Below, piece by piece: positions 8,005-15,872 of a stretch of 64,000 nt of DNA (positions are counted from its first letter, which is position 1; each line of letters starts with the position of its first letter). Where the stretch lies: NCBI GenBank assembly GCA_023511535.1, contig JAIMBK010000006.1, forward strand, positions 1-64,000, read 5' to 3'. The notes below the pieces were generated by a model. That model was not told where the DNA came from, ran no database searches, and saw nothing but the letters and a program-made list of their open reading frames with translations. The position numbers and the translations under genes were made by a program. Source of the stretch: Armatimonadota bacterium (lineage in GTDB: Bacteria > Bacillota > Desulfotomaculia > Desulfotomaculales > Nap2-2B).

Positions 8005-9300
8005 ATGCGGTCCGCTTACACCAGGGAAGACGTCCTGGAGAAAGCCCGGGAGTACAACGTTCAGTTTATCCGGCTGCAGTTCACCGATATTTTCGGGGTT
8101 TTTAAAAATATTGCCGTCACCATTGACGAATTACCCAGGGCTCTCGAAGGAAAGGTATCCTTCGACAGCTCCGTCCTCGAGGGGCTGGTGGGCAACCGGA
8201 CCAGGGATATTTGCCTTTTGCCCGATCCCGCCACTTTTGTAGTTTTTCCCTGGCGTCCGCGGGAAGGAGCGGTGGCCAGGTTGATTTGCGACGCGGTTAC
8301 CCCCCAGGGAGAACCCTTTGGCGCCTGTTCCCGCCACGTGCTCAAAAAAGTGCTGAAAGCGGCCCGGGAAGCCGGTTATGGCCTGCAGGCAGGCGCCGAG
8401 ATGGATTTTTTCCTTTTTCACCTGGACCAGCAGGGCAAACCGACGGTGGTTACCCACGACCAGGCCGGGTATTGCGATTTGACGCCCGTGGATTTGGGTG
8501 AAAACGCCCGGCGCGACATGGTTTTAACCTTAAAGGAAATGGGTTTTGACGTTTCCTCTTCCCACCACGAAATCGCCCCCGGTCAGCACCAGATTTTTCT
8601 CAAAGAGGACAACGCCCTGACGATGGCCGACCAGATCGTCACGTTCCGGTTTGTGGTGCGGACCATTGCCCAGCGCCACGGCCTGCACGCCTCCTTTATG
8701 CCCAAACCCTTTGCCCGTCTGAACGGCTCGGGGATGCATCTGCATTTGTCCTTGCGCCCGGGGGAAGAAAACGCTTCCCGGCAATTGGCCGGCCGGTTTA
8801 TCGCCGGCCTGCTTGAACATGCCGCCGCCTTCACGGCCATTGCCAACCCGCTGGTGAACAGCTACAAGCGCCTGGCGTTCAGTGAGCTGGCCCCGGCCAT
8901 CGTAGGCTGGTCGAACAGCAGCCGGAATACCATGATCCGGGTCCCGAACCAGCGAGAAGCGCTGTCGCCCATTATCCTGCGCAGCCCCGACGCCGCGGCC
9001 AATCCCTATCTGGTGATTGCCGTCGCCCTGGCGTCCGGCCTGGACGGAATCGCCCGCCGGCTGGAGCTTCCGCCTGCGCTTGATGATTTTCCCGCGCGCG
9101 AAAAGAAGAGCGAAAAGGAACGGCGGCTTCCCCGCAATTTGGGCGACGCCCTTTGCGCCCTGAGCCGGGATGAACTGGTCTGCGGGGTGTTGGGCGAACA
9201 GATGACCGGGCTTTTCCGGAAGGTAAAGGAAGCCGAATGGGAGCGCTACGAAACCCAGGTGCACCAGTGGGAACTGGACGAATACCTGGCTAATTATTAA
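8005..9300 (+). CDS. glutamine synthetase-like protein with replaced active-site residues
   Basis: A 431-residue GSI-alpha homolog aligning end to end with the two GS proteins at 12178 and 13786. Against Salmonella GS numbering, E131 is Asp134, E220 is Gln196, E327 is Leu295 and E357 is Ile324; E129, E212, H269 and R359 equivalents (E132, E189, H245, R326) remain. The Asp50 loop FDGSS is FDSSVLEG. Loss of one n1 and one n2 metal ligand plus the ammonium-site Glu argues against normal synthetase activity. A regulatory role or another gamma-glutamyl ligation is possible. ATG 8005 follows GGGAGG. Its leader has an ANTAR attenuator. Confidence 0.85.
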   Translation: MRSAYTREDVLEKAREYNVQFIRLQFTDIFGVFKNIAVTIDELPRALEGKVSFDSSVLEGLVGNRTRDICLLPDPATFVVFPWRPREGAVARLICDAVTPQGEPFGACSRHVLKKVLKAAREAGYGLQAGAEMDFFLFHLDQQGKPTVVTHDQAGYCDLTPVDLGENARRDMVLTLKEMGFDVSSSHHEIAPGQHQIFLKEDNALTMADQIVTFRFVVRTIAQRHGLHASFMPKPFARLNGSGMHLHLSLRPGEENASRQLAGRFIAGLLEHAAAFTAIANPLVNSYKRLAFSELAPAIVGWSNSSRNTMIRVPNQREALSPIILRSPDAAANPYLVIAVALASGLDGIARRLELPPALDDFPAREKKSEKERRLPRNLGDALCALSRDELVCGVLGEQMTGLFRKVKEAEWERYETQVHQWELDEYLANY

Positions 9301-9359
9301 TCTTGCAAAAACATGAGCAAAAGGGGGAGGGTTGGGTAAAGATTCGGTAGAGAGTAGTT

Positions 9360-9452
9360 ATTCCAGAAACAGGGAAGAGAAGAGAACAGAAGAGATAGGG
9401 AAGAAAAAAGCAAAAAGAAGAGACCAAAAAGAAAAAGAAAAAAAGAGAAACC
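9360..9452. other. long purine tract
   Basis: About 90 bases, almost all A or G on the plus strand, in the leader of the FMN glutamate synthase gene. No ANTAR hairpin or terminator is visible in this leader. The tract could be unstructured, could form a triplex, or could be a low-complexity repeat. Confidence 0.6.
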
Positions 9453-9513
9453 ACACAGGCTGCCTTTTTATAAGCGGCACGGCAGCGCCACAATGTTTTA
9501 GGAGGATGGAAAA

Positions 9514-11097
9514 ATGGGATACAGTAAAGGTATTAACGCCAGCGCGGCCACGCTCACCAGGTCGCGCACGGGCGACGATCAGTGCCCTTTTAGCGGAATG
9601 TGCGTAACCTGCCTGGACGGCTGTCCGGGCCTCTGCGAGGTCGGGAAGTCCGCCGTCCGGGGAAAGGAAGTCCTTTATCCCCAGCCGTTTGGAAAAACTA
9701 CTTCCGCATCGCAGAAAGATTACCCGGTGGATTATTCGCATTTTAACATCATGGGAACGGCGGTAGGCGCCTTCGGGATCGATCCCGATCCCGACAAAGC
9801 AATTTTCCCGGCGGTCAACCTGGAAACCGCCGTGGGCGCGAACGGCGATCTCAAGCTGGCTCTGCCGATCGTGATCGCCGCCATGGGCTCGACCAACGTG
9901 GCCGCCAATAACTGGGACCACCTGGCGGCCGGGGCGGCCATCTCGGGCGTAGGAATCGTCATTGGGGAAAACGTTTGCGCCATGGACCCGGAAGTAGAAA
10001 TTAAAAACGGCCGGGTTGTTCATTCCCCGGCTCTTTCCCGGCGGGTCAAGGACTTCCAGATGTGGTCCGGAGATAAAGGTTTTCTTGCCGTCCAGGCCAA
10101 CGTGGAGGACACCCGGTTAGGCGTTCAGGAGTACGCGATCGAAAAATTAAATGTCGAGGCCGTCGAGCTCAAATGGGGCCAGGGCGCGAAAGACATCGGC
10201 GGGGAGGTCAAGCTGAACACGCTGGAGCGTGCCCTGCAGTTGAAGAGCCGCGGTTACATCGTTTTGCCCGACCCGGAAAACCCGCAGGTCCAGGCTGCTT
10301 TTAAAGCAGGTGCGTTTAGCGAGTTTGAGCGTCATTCCCGCATTGGGATGGTGGAGTATGAATCTTTCCTGGCCCGCGTCGAAGAACTGCGGAAAGCAGG
10401 CGCCAGATACGTTTTCTTGAAAACGGGCGCTTATCGTCCCGCCGATCTGGCCCGGGCGGTGAAGTTCGCTTCCGATGCCCGCCTCGACCTGTTGACGGTG
10501 GACGGAGCCGGCGGCGGCACAGGCATGAGCCCCTGGCGGATGATGAACGAATGGGGCGTGCCAACCGTTTATCTTCAGGCGCTGCTGGTAAAATACCTGG
10601 ATAAGCTGGCCGCCGGGGGCGCCTACGTCCCGCCCGTGGCTATTGCCGGCGGTTTTGCCCTGGAGGATTTGATCTTTAAAGGGCTGGCCATCGGGGCTCC
10701 CTACACGAAGGCGGTCGGAATCGCCCGTTCTCCCCTGGCGGCGGCAATGGTCGGCAAAACGGTGGGCGAGGCCGTTAAATCCGGCAAGGTTCCCAACGAA
10801 TACAAGAAGTACGGGGATACCCTGGAGCAGGTCTTTATCGCCGCTGCCGAGCTGAAGGAAAAACTGGGCGGCGAAGCCTTCGCCCGGCTGCCCGTAGGCG
10901 CCATCGGGGTTTACACCTACTTTGAACGCCTGGCCCAGGGGTTGCGGCAGTTCATGTGCGGCGCCCGCAAGTTTGCCCTGGCTTATCTAACCCGCGACGA
11001 TGTGGCCGCCCTCACCAGGGAAGCGGCGGAAATTACGGGCATCCGTTACATTATGGATGTGGATGCGGAAGAGGTCGAAGAAATTTTCGCCGGTTGA
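9514..11097 (+). CDS. FMN-binding glutamate synthase-type protein (GltB2-like)
   Basis: A 527-residue protein of the alpha/beta-barrel FMN domain family of glutamate synthase. TVDGAGGGTGMSP is the FMN-phosphate segment near residue 330, with IAGGFALEDLIFKGLAIGA further on. The N-terminus has a cysteine-rich stretch (CPFSGMCVTCLDGCPGLC, residues 25-42) that could bind an iron-sulfur cluster. There is no glutaminase domain, so it must get ammonia from a partner or act on another amino donor. The Fe-S/FMN GltB2 at 18372 is a separate, more distant paralog. ATG 9514 has AGGAGG upstream. It sits between two GS-family genes. Confidence 0.8.
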   Translation: MGYSKGINASAATLTRSRTGDDQCPFSGMCVTCLDGCPGLCEVGKSAVRGKEVLYPQPFGKTTSASQKDYPVDYSHFNIMGTAVGAFGIDPDPDKAIFPAVNLETAVGANGDLKLALPIVIAAMGSTNVAANNWDHLAAGAAISGVGIVIGENVCAMDPEVEIKNGRVVHSPALSRRVKDFQMWSGDKGFLAVQANVEDTRLGVQEYAIEKLNVEAVELKWGQGAKDIGGEVKLNTLERALQLKSRGYIVLPDPENPQVQAAFKAGAFSEFERHSRIGMVEYESFLARVEELRKAGARYVFLKTGAYRPADLARAVKFASDARLDLLTVDGAGGGTGMSPWRMMNEWGVPTVYLQALLVKYLDKLAAGGAYVPPVAIAGGFALEDLIFKGLAIGAPYTKAVGIARSPLAAAMVGKTVGEAVKSGKVPNEYKKYGDTLEQVFIAAAELKEKLGGEAFARLPVGAIGVYTYFERLAQGLRQFMCGARKFALAYLTRDDVAALTREAAEITGIRYIMDVDAEEVEEIFAG

Positions 11098-11107
11098 CTA
11101 AAGGGTA

Positions 11108-11136
11108 TTGCTTTCAACAACTTGTAGGGTTATAAT
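11108..11136 (+). promoter_or_regulatory. sigma-A promoter of the second ANTAR gene
   Basis: TTGCTT (11108-11113), a 17-base spacer and TATAAT (11131-11136), about 20 bases before the first ANTAR hairpin. Confidence 0.8.
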
Positions 11137-11158
11137 AAAGGCATCTTAAATGGGTAGA

Positions 11159-11240
11159 TTAGATACAATGGTGTATCTAAGGAAGGCAAGGGTGCCCTCG
11201 GCAGGTTTTCGCTAAACCTGGCAAAGAGGGCATTTTTCTT
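11159..11240 (+). promoter_or_regulatory. complete ANTAR attenuator (P1, P2, terminator)
   Basis: P1 is a perfect 8-bp stem (TTAGATAC 11159-11166 / GTATCTAA 11173-11180) with loop AATGGT. After four bases P2 follows: GGC 11185-11187 / GCC 11194-11196 with loop AAGGGT. The terminator stem TGCCCTC (11193-11199) / GAGGGCA (11226-11232), with an inner hairpin and TTTTTCTT behind it, shares the 3' arm of P2. The leader belongs to an ANTAR protein gene, so autoregulation is likely. Confidence 0.88.
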
Positions 11241-11343
11241 CCCGTATTGATCAACCTGATGTTCATCATTTTTCTTTCGCCCGGGGTTTTCTTTTCTGAC
11301 TTCTGACCTCCGACCTCTGACATCCGTTTTAGGAGGTTTCTCC

Positions 11344-11925
11344 ATGGCGGAAAATCGTATAGTTGTGATAGATAACGACGCTGCCTGGCGAAAAAACATC
11401 AAGGCGATCTTAACCCGGTCGGGCTACTGGGTGATCGGCGAGGCGGGCGATGGCTTAAGCGCCTTGAAACTGATCAGGAGCCGGCAGCCGGACCTGTTGA
11501 TTATCGCCGCCGAATTACCGGGTATGGACGGCCTGGAAGTGGCCAGGATTGTTCACGAAGATAAATTGGCCCCGGTGATTGTGCTGGCCGCGGCCCAGAC
11601 TCCGGGGCTGCTGGAAAAAGCCAAGGACGCCCGGGTGGCCGCCCTGTTGATCAAACCCGTTGAGGAGGCAAGCCTTTTGCCGGCGATCGAAATCTCCCTG
11701 GCCAATTATCAGGAGATTATCAAGCTGGAAAAACAGATCAAGGAACTGCAGGAGGCTCTGGAAACCCGCAAACTGGTGGAGCGCGCCAAGGGCATTTTGA
11801 TGGAAACCCTGGGCCTTTCCGAGGCGGAAGCCTTCCGGCGCATCCAGAAGCAAAGCATGAACAAACGCCTTTCGATGCGCCAGGTGGCCGAAGCAATTAT
11901 CCTGGCCCAAAGCCTGAAAACGTGA
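11344..11925 (+). CDS. ANTAR-domain RNA-binding response regulator with a degenerate receiver
   Basis: A 193-residue paralog of the protein at 7026-7604. The receiver part is residues 1-120, the linker helix about 122-145 and the ANTAR domain from LETRKLVERAKGILMETLG to the end. The phospho-acceptor is Ala55 (PDLLIIAAELPG), the pocket is D-N-D and the switch Thr is Ala; Lys in LLIKP is kept. It cannot be a conventional phosphorylated regulator. The gene has its own ANTAR attenuator and precedes glnA at 12178, whose leader has another. The likely task is antitermination of glutamine and glutamate synthesis genes. AGGAGG precedes ATG 11344. Confidence 0.9.
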   Translation: MAENRIVVIDNDAAWRKNIKAILTRSGYWVIGEAGDGLSALKLIRSRQPDLLIIAAELPGMDGLEVARIVHEDKLAPVIVLAAAQTPGLLEKAKDARVAALLIKPVEEASLLPAIEISLANYQEIIKLEKQIKELQEALETRKLVERAKGILMETLGLSEAEAFRRIQKQSMNKRLSMRQVAEAIILAQSLKT

Positions 11926-11929
11926 AGGG

Positions 11930-12012
11930 AAAGCACAAAGGGAAAGAGGCACCGAGGCAAAAAGGGCAGGGGAATAAAGGCACAGATGGGCGGAGGAATA
12001 AAGTAGAAAAGG
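11930..12012 (+). repeat. GGCACAAA-type octamer repeat tract
   Basis: Degenerate units such as AAGCACAA, GAGGCACC, GAGGCAAA and AAGGCACA follow one another at roughly eight-base spacing just after the ANTAR gene. Similar tracts lie behind many other genes in the window. Confidence 0.6.
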
Positions 12013-12055
12013 CCCGGAGATCCAAAAGTCTATAAGGTAAAAAAGTTTAATCGAG

Positions 12056-12150
12056 CGGGACAAAGGAGTACCGGCAGTTAAAAAACAAGGCAACGGCGCC
12101 TTTGGGGAAAGGATCCTCTTTCCTTGATCGAAAGGCGCCTTTACGTTTTT
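12056..12150 (+). promoter_or_regulatory. complete ANTAR attenuator of glnA
   Basis: P1: CGGGAC (12056-12061) pairs with GTACCG (12068-12073), with one G.A mismatch, loop AAAGGA. P2: AAGGC (12087-12091) / GCCTT (12098-12102), loop AACGGC. The terminator stem GGCGCCTTT (12095-12103) / AAAGGCGCC (12131-12139) encloses a second hairpin and is followed by TTTACGTTTTT. It overlaps P2, so the two compete. The leader ends 28 bases before glnA's start codon. Confidence 0.85.
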
Positions 12151-12177
12151 CAGCCAAAAATTGAAGAGGTGGTTAAC

Positions 12178-13506
12178 ATGTCCGTGGACAAAAACGAGAT
12201 CCTGGCGAAAGCCAGGGAGATGGGGGTTAAATTCATCCGCCTGCAGTTCACCGACATCACGGGTGTCTTGAAAAATGTGGCCATCACCGTGGAGCAACTG
12301 GAAAAGGCGCTGGACGGGGAGCTGATGTTTGACGGTTCTTCCATTCACGGTTTTGTGCGGATTGAGGAATCGGATATGTACCTGCGCCCCGATCCCGATA
12401 CTTTTACCGTTTTTCCCTGGCGGCCCCGGGACGGGGCGGTGGCCAGGCTGATCTGCGATATCTATAACCCGGACGGGACTCCTTTTGCCGGCTGCCCGCG
12501 CAACGCTTTAAAAAGGGTCCTGGCCCGGGCGGCCAGGATGGGCTTTACCATGAATGTGGGGCCGGAATGTGAATTTTTCCTGTTTTATACCGATGGCGAG
12601 GGCAGGCCGACTTTGCGCACGCACGATCAGGCCGGGTATTTTGATTTAAGCCCGGTGGACCTGGGCGAAAACGCCCGGCGCTCCATGGTCCTCACTTTAG
12701 AGGAAATGGGTTTTGAAATTGAGGCTTCGCACCACGAGGTGGCGCCCGGCCAGCACGAGATCGATTTTAAGTATGCGGACGCCCTGGACGTGGCCGATAA
12801 AATCATCACCTTTAAATTTGTGGTGCGCACCATTGCCCAGCGCCACGGCCTGCACGCCACCTTCATGCCCAAGCCGGTTTTCGGGATTAACGGCAGCGGG
12901 ATGCACATGCACCAGTCGCTTTTCCGGGACGGGCAAAACGCCTTTTACGATCCCCACGACCCGCAGGGCTTGAGCAAGACGGCGCGCTACTACATCGGCG
13001 GGCTGCTGAAGCACGCCCGGGCCCTGGCGGCGGTAACCAGCCCGACGGTAAATTCCTACAAGCGGCTGGTTCCCGGCTACGAGGCACCGGTTTACATTTC
13101 CTGGGCCGAACGCAACCGGAGCCCGCTGATCCGGGTGCCGGCCAAGCGCGGCGCTTCCACCCGGATCGAGTTAAGGTGCCCGGATCCTTCCTGCAACCCT
13201 TACCTGGCCGTCGCCGCCTGCCTGGCGGCCGGCCTGGACGGCATCGAAAAGAAAATTGAGCCTCCGCCGCCGTGCAATTTGAACATTTACGAGTTGACTC
13301 CCGCCCAGCGGCAAAAGCTGGGGATCGGCAGCCTGCCGGCCAGCCTGGAAGAAGCTCTGGCGGAGTTGGCCGCCGACGACGTGATCAAGGGCGCCCTGGG
13401 CGAGCACATTTACGAGCGCTTCCGGGAAGCCAAGCAAAAGGAATGGGAGGAGTACCGCACGCGGGTCCACTCGTGGGAGATCGAGCAATACCTGACCAGG
13501 TTTTAG
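12178..13506 (+). CDS. glnA: glutamine synthetase type I-alpha
   Basis: A 442-residue enzyme making glutamine from glutamate, ammonia and ATP. All key segments are intact: FDGSS, the metal ligands in [21 protein letters not shown] and [28 protein letters not shown], and [13 protein letters not shown]. No adenylylation-site Tyr motif of the beta type is present, as expected for GSI-alpha. The start used is ATG 12178 (GAGGTGG seven bases upstream), not the TTG at 12124, which lies inside the terminator hairpin. Expression is predicted to depend on ANTAR antitermination in the leader. Confidence 0.93.
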   Translation: MSVDKNEILAKAREMGVKFIRLQFTDITGVLKNVAITVEQLEKALDGELMFDGSSIHGFVRIEESDMYLRPDPDTFTVFPWRPRDGAVARLICDIYNPDGTPFAGCPRNALKRVLARAARMGFTMNVGPECEFFLFYTDGEGRPTLRTHDQAGYFDLSPVDLGENARRSMVLTLEEMGFEIEASHHEVAPGQHEIDFKYADALDVADKIITFKFVVRTIAQRHGLHATFMPKPVFGINGSGMHMHQSLFRDGQNAFYDPHDPQGLSKTARYYIGGLLKHARALAAVTSPTVNSYKRLVPGYEAPVYISWAERNRSPLIRVPAKRGASTRIELRCPDPSCNPYLAVAACLAAGLDGIEKKIEPPPPCNLNIYELTPAQRQKLGIGSLPASLEEALAELAADDVIKGALGEHIYERFREAKQKEWEEYRTRVHSWEIEQYLTRF

Positions 13507-13629
13507 GAATTCTTTTCAGGACAGGTTTTTCCATCCTCCACCCTTTCGGCAAACCCTCGCTGGTTGCTGAAAGGGTATTTTTTCCACGACAATTTTTTTA
13601 TCAAAAAAGCTTCCCTTTTGAAAATTATA

Positions 13630-13638
13630 TGCTATAAT
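13630..13638 (+). promoter_or_regulatory. extended -10 promoter of the third GS gene
   Basis: TGCTATAAT at 13630-13638 is an extended -10 element; no clear -35 is seen at the right distance. Transcription would start about 25 bases before the first hairpin. Confidence 0.6.
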
Positions 13639-13667
13639 ACTGACTAGCTACAAAAAAACTAAATAAA

Positions 13668-13749
13668 GGTACAACGACGTACCGTTTGGGGCGAAGGGGC
13701 CTGAACCGGCGGGTAAAGGGCGAATTATCCGGCGTAAAGGCCTTTTTTT
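13668..13749 (+). promoter_or_regulatory. ANTAR-type attenuator (clear P1, weak P2, terminator)
   Basis: P1 is a perfect 5-bp stem GGTAC (13668-13672) / GTACC (13679-13683) with loop AACGAC. A possible P2 has loop AAGGGG (13694-13699) but only one solid closing pair. The terminator is GGCCT (13698-13702) / AGGCC (13738-13742) with an inner stem CGGGTA/TATCCG and a run of seven T. It overlaps the weak P2. Confidence 0.65.
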
Positions 13750-13785
13750 CATTGTGCTTCCCCAAATGAAGAAGGAGAGGTATTT

Positions 13786-15117
13786 GTGGTTCAGTTGACC
13801 GCCGACGACGTGCGAAAAATGGCCAAGGAGTTAGGGGTAAAGTTTATCCGCCTGCAGTTTACCGACATTTTCGGGGTGCTCAAAAATGTTTCCATTACCG
13901 TTGAGCAGCTGGAAAAGGCCCTGGCCGGGGAATTAATGTTTGACGGTTCGTCCATTGAAGGTTTCGTCCGGATTGAGGAATCGGATATGTATCTGCGGCC
14001 GGACCCTTCCACGTTTGTTGTTTTCCCCTGGCGCCCCCGGGACGGCGCGGTGGCCCGGTTGATCTGCGATATTTACACCGCGGCCGGCGAGCCCTTTATC
14101 GGCGACCCCCGCTACGTGCTGAAAAGGGCGATTAACGAAGCAAAAGAAATGGGCTTCACCATGAACGTAGGCCCGGAAGCAGAGTTTTTCCTCTTCCATA
14201 TCGACAGCGAAGGGCGCCCCACCACTGTTACGCACGACCGGGCCGGCTATTTCGACCTTACGCCGGTGGACCTGGGCGAGGACGCCCGGCGGGATATGGT
14301 TTTAACCCTCGACGAACTGGGCTTTGAGGTGGAGGCTTCCCATCACGAAGTGGCGCCCGGCCAGCACGAGATTGACTTTAAATACGCCGACGCGCTGGAA
14401 ACGGCCGACCGCATCGTCACCTTCCGGTTTGTGGTGCGCACCATCGCCCAGCGCCACGGCCTGCACGCCACCTTCATGCCCAAACCGATCATGGGCATCC
14501 CGGGTTCCGGCATGCATTTAAACCAGTCGCTGATGAAAAACGGCCAAAACGCCTTTTATGATCCAAATGCCCCTTTGCAGTTAAGTGACACGTGCCTTTA
14601 CTATATCGGCGGTCTCATACGGCACGCCCGGGCGATTACCGCCGTCACCAACCCCACGGTGAACTCTTACAAACGGCTGGTGTCCGGCTACGAGGCGCCG
14701 GTTTATATTGCCTGGTCCTTCCAGAACCGCAGCCCGCTCATCCGCGTACCCGCAAAGAAGGGCCAGTCCACGCGGATTGAATTAAGGAGTCCGGATCCTT
14801 CCTGCAATCCTTACCTGGCTCTGGCTGTTTGTTTAAAGGCCGGCCTGGAGGGGATCAAGAAACAAATCCAGCCCCCCCGGCCTTGCGACCGGAATATTTA
14901 CGAGATGACCCCGGCGGAACGGGAACAGCTGGGCATCGGAAGCCTGCCGGAAAGCCTGGCGGAAGCGCTGCAGGAACTGGAGAAAGACCCGTTGATCCAG
15001 GACGCCCTGGGACCGCACGTGCTGCAGCGCTTTATGGAGGCCAAGCGCATCGAGTGGGAGCGCTACCGGGTCCAGGTGCATCCCTGGGAGCTGGACGAAT
15101 ACCTGACGAAGTATTAA
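13786..15117 (+). CDS. glnA: glutamine synthetase type I-alpha, second copy
   Basis: A 443-residue GSI-alpha, close paralog of the enzyme at 12178, with intact [31 protein letters not shown] and [13 protein letters not shown]. The ATP-site segment is GSGMHLNQS, with Asn where GS enzymes usually have His271, a change at a nucleotide-contacting position that may alter kinetics. The start is GTG 13786 with AAGGAG eight bases upstream. Two near-identical, separately attenuated copies suggest different thresholds or conditions rather than simple redundancy. Confidence 0.9.
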   Translation: MVQLTADDVRKMAKELGVKFIRLQFTDIFGVLKNVSITVEQLEKALAGELMFDGSSIEGFVRIEESDMYLRPDPSTFVVFPWRPRDGAVARLICDIYTAAGEPFIGDPRYVLKRAINEAKEMGFTMNVGPEAEFFLFHIDSEGRPTTVTHDRAGYFDLTPVDLGEDARRDMVLTLDELGFEVEASHHEVAPGQHEIDFKYADALETADRIVTFRFVVRTIAQRHGLHATFMPKPIMGIPGSGMHLNQSLMKNGQNAFYDPNAPLQLSDTCLYYIGGLIRHARAITAVTNPTVNSYKRLVSGYEAPVYIAWSFQNRSPLIRVPAKKGQSTRIELRSPDPSCNPYLALAVCLKAGLEGIKKQIQPPRPCDRNIYEMTPAEREQLGIGSLPESLAEALQELEKDPLIQDALGPHVLQRFMEAKRIEWERYRVQVHPWELDEYLTKY

Positions 15118-15160
15118 AGGCAGGGATTAGGGGTTAGGGATAGGAATTAAGAATTAGTGA
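15118..15160. repeat. GGATTAGGGGTTAGGGATAG-type G-rich repeat
   Basis: Four units of GGGATTAG / GGGGTTAG / GGGATAG / GGAATTAA follow the GS stop codon. The reverse complement, CCCAACCCCTAATCCCTAATTCC, is at 49087-49109, and a related CCCTATCCCTACCCCCTATCCCC is at 53497-53519. Confidence 0.7.
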
Positions 15161-15330
15161 CTGGTCCAACGAAGGGCCAGCGCAGGGCAACGGCGCCCAC
15201 GGGCAGGAACAAATCAGGATACTGTCGTTATTCTTCGCAATAATTTATCGTCAGATCAGGATTTATTCGTTTTTTTGGCGAGCATTTTTAGACAGTGTCT
15301 CACGGTTAACCTGCCGTGGGCTATTTTTTT
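15161..15330 (+). promoter_or_regulatory. complete ANTAR attenuator of the split glutamate synthase operon
   Basis: P1: CTGGTCC (15161-15167) / GGGCCAG (15174-15180), seven pairs with one G-T, loop AACGAA. Four bases later P2: GGGC (15185-15188) / GCCC (15195-15198), loop AACGGC. The terminator 3' arm CCTGCCGTGGGC (15310-15321), followed by TATTTTTTT, is complementary to 15195-15207 with one bulged G, so it shares the 3' arm of P2. The loop between is about 100 bases. A shorter hairpin CACGG/CCGTG (15301-15318) could also terminate. Confidence 0.85.
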
Positions 15331-15410
15331 AAAGGGAGCTCTTAAGCGAGCCGGACAATTCCAGTCCGATGGGAAAGAACGCTGCCATGGTTTTGGGAAG
15401 GGTGATTTTG

Positions 15411-15869
15411 ATGGGAAGGGTTTTGGTTAAGCCGGAGGTTTGCATCGGGTGTCATTTGTGCGAGATCTGGTGCGCCGTAGCCCACTCGCGTTCCAAAAAC
15501 ATCATCAAGGCGTTTACCAGCGAGCAGCCAAAGCCGCTGCCCAGGGTTATTGTGGAGGAAAGGCTGCCTTTAACTTTTGCCCTTTCGTGCCGGCACTGCG
15601 CCGAGCCGGACTGCGTCTTTGCCTGCATCAGCGGCGCCCTGTACAAAGACCGGGAGACGGGGCGGGTCGTGCACGACCGCGCGCGGTGCGTCGGCTGCTA
15701 CAGCTGCGTGATGGCCTGCCCGTACGGCTGCGTACTGATCAACGAAAGAGAGCGCCAGGTTTTGAAGTGCGACCTCTGCACCGGGCTGGATTTTCCATAT
15801 TGCGTCAGCCACTGCCCGAACGGGGCGCTTGTTTATGAGGAAGCGGCAGACAAGCACGGGGGGTTTTAA
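15411..15869 (+). CDS. 4Fe-4S dicluster electron-transfer subunit of the split glutamate synthase operon
   Basis: A 152-residue ferredoxin-like protein of the HycB/DmsB type. Cysteine groups CIGCHLCEIWC (residues 11-21), CRHCAEPDC, CVGCYSCVMAC and CDLC with a following C can bind about four clusters. It probably passes electrons between the FAD protein encoded next and the FMN synthase domain. The start used is ATG 15411, preceded by GGAAGGGTG; an in-frame ATG at 15369 gives a 14-residue extension without family support. It is the first gene of a five-gene operon with spacings of 0-70 bp, behind an ANTAR attenuator. Confidence 0.85.
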   Translation: MGRVLVKPEVCIGCHLCEIWCAVAHSRSKNIIKAFTSEQPKPLPRVIVEERLPLTFALSCRHCAEPDCVFACISGALYKDRETGRVVHDRARCVGCYSCVMACPYGCVLINERERQVLKCDLCTGLDFPYCVSHCPNGALVYEEAADKHGGF

Positions 15870-15872
15870 GGG

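Noticed and set aside
12124-12177. TTG start giving glnA 18 extra residues
   Set aside because: It lies inside the terminator hairpin of the leader; ATG 12178 has a good ribosome binding site and fits the family length.
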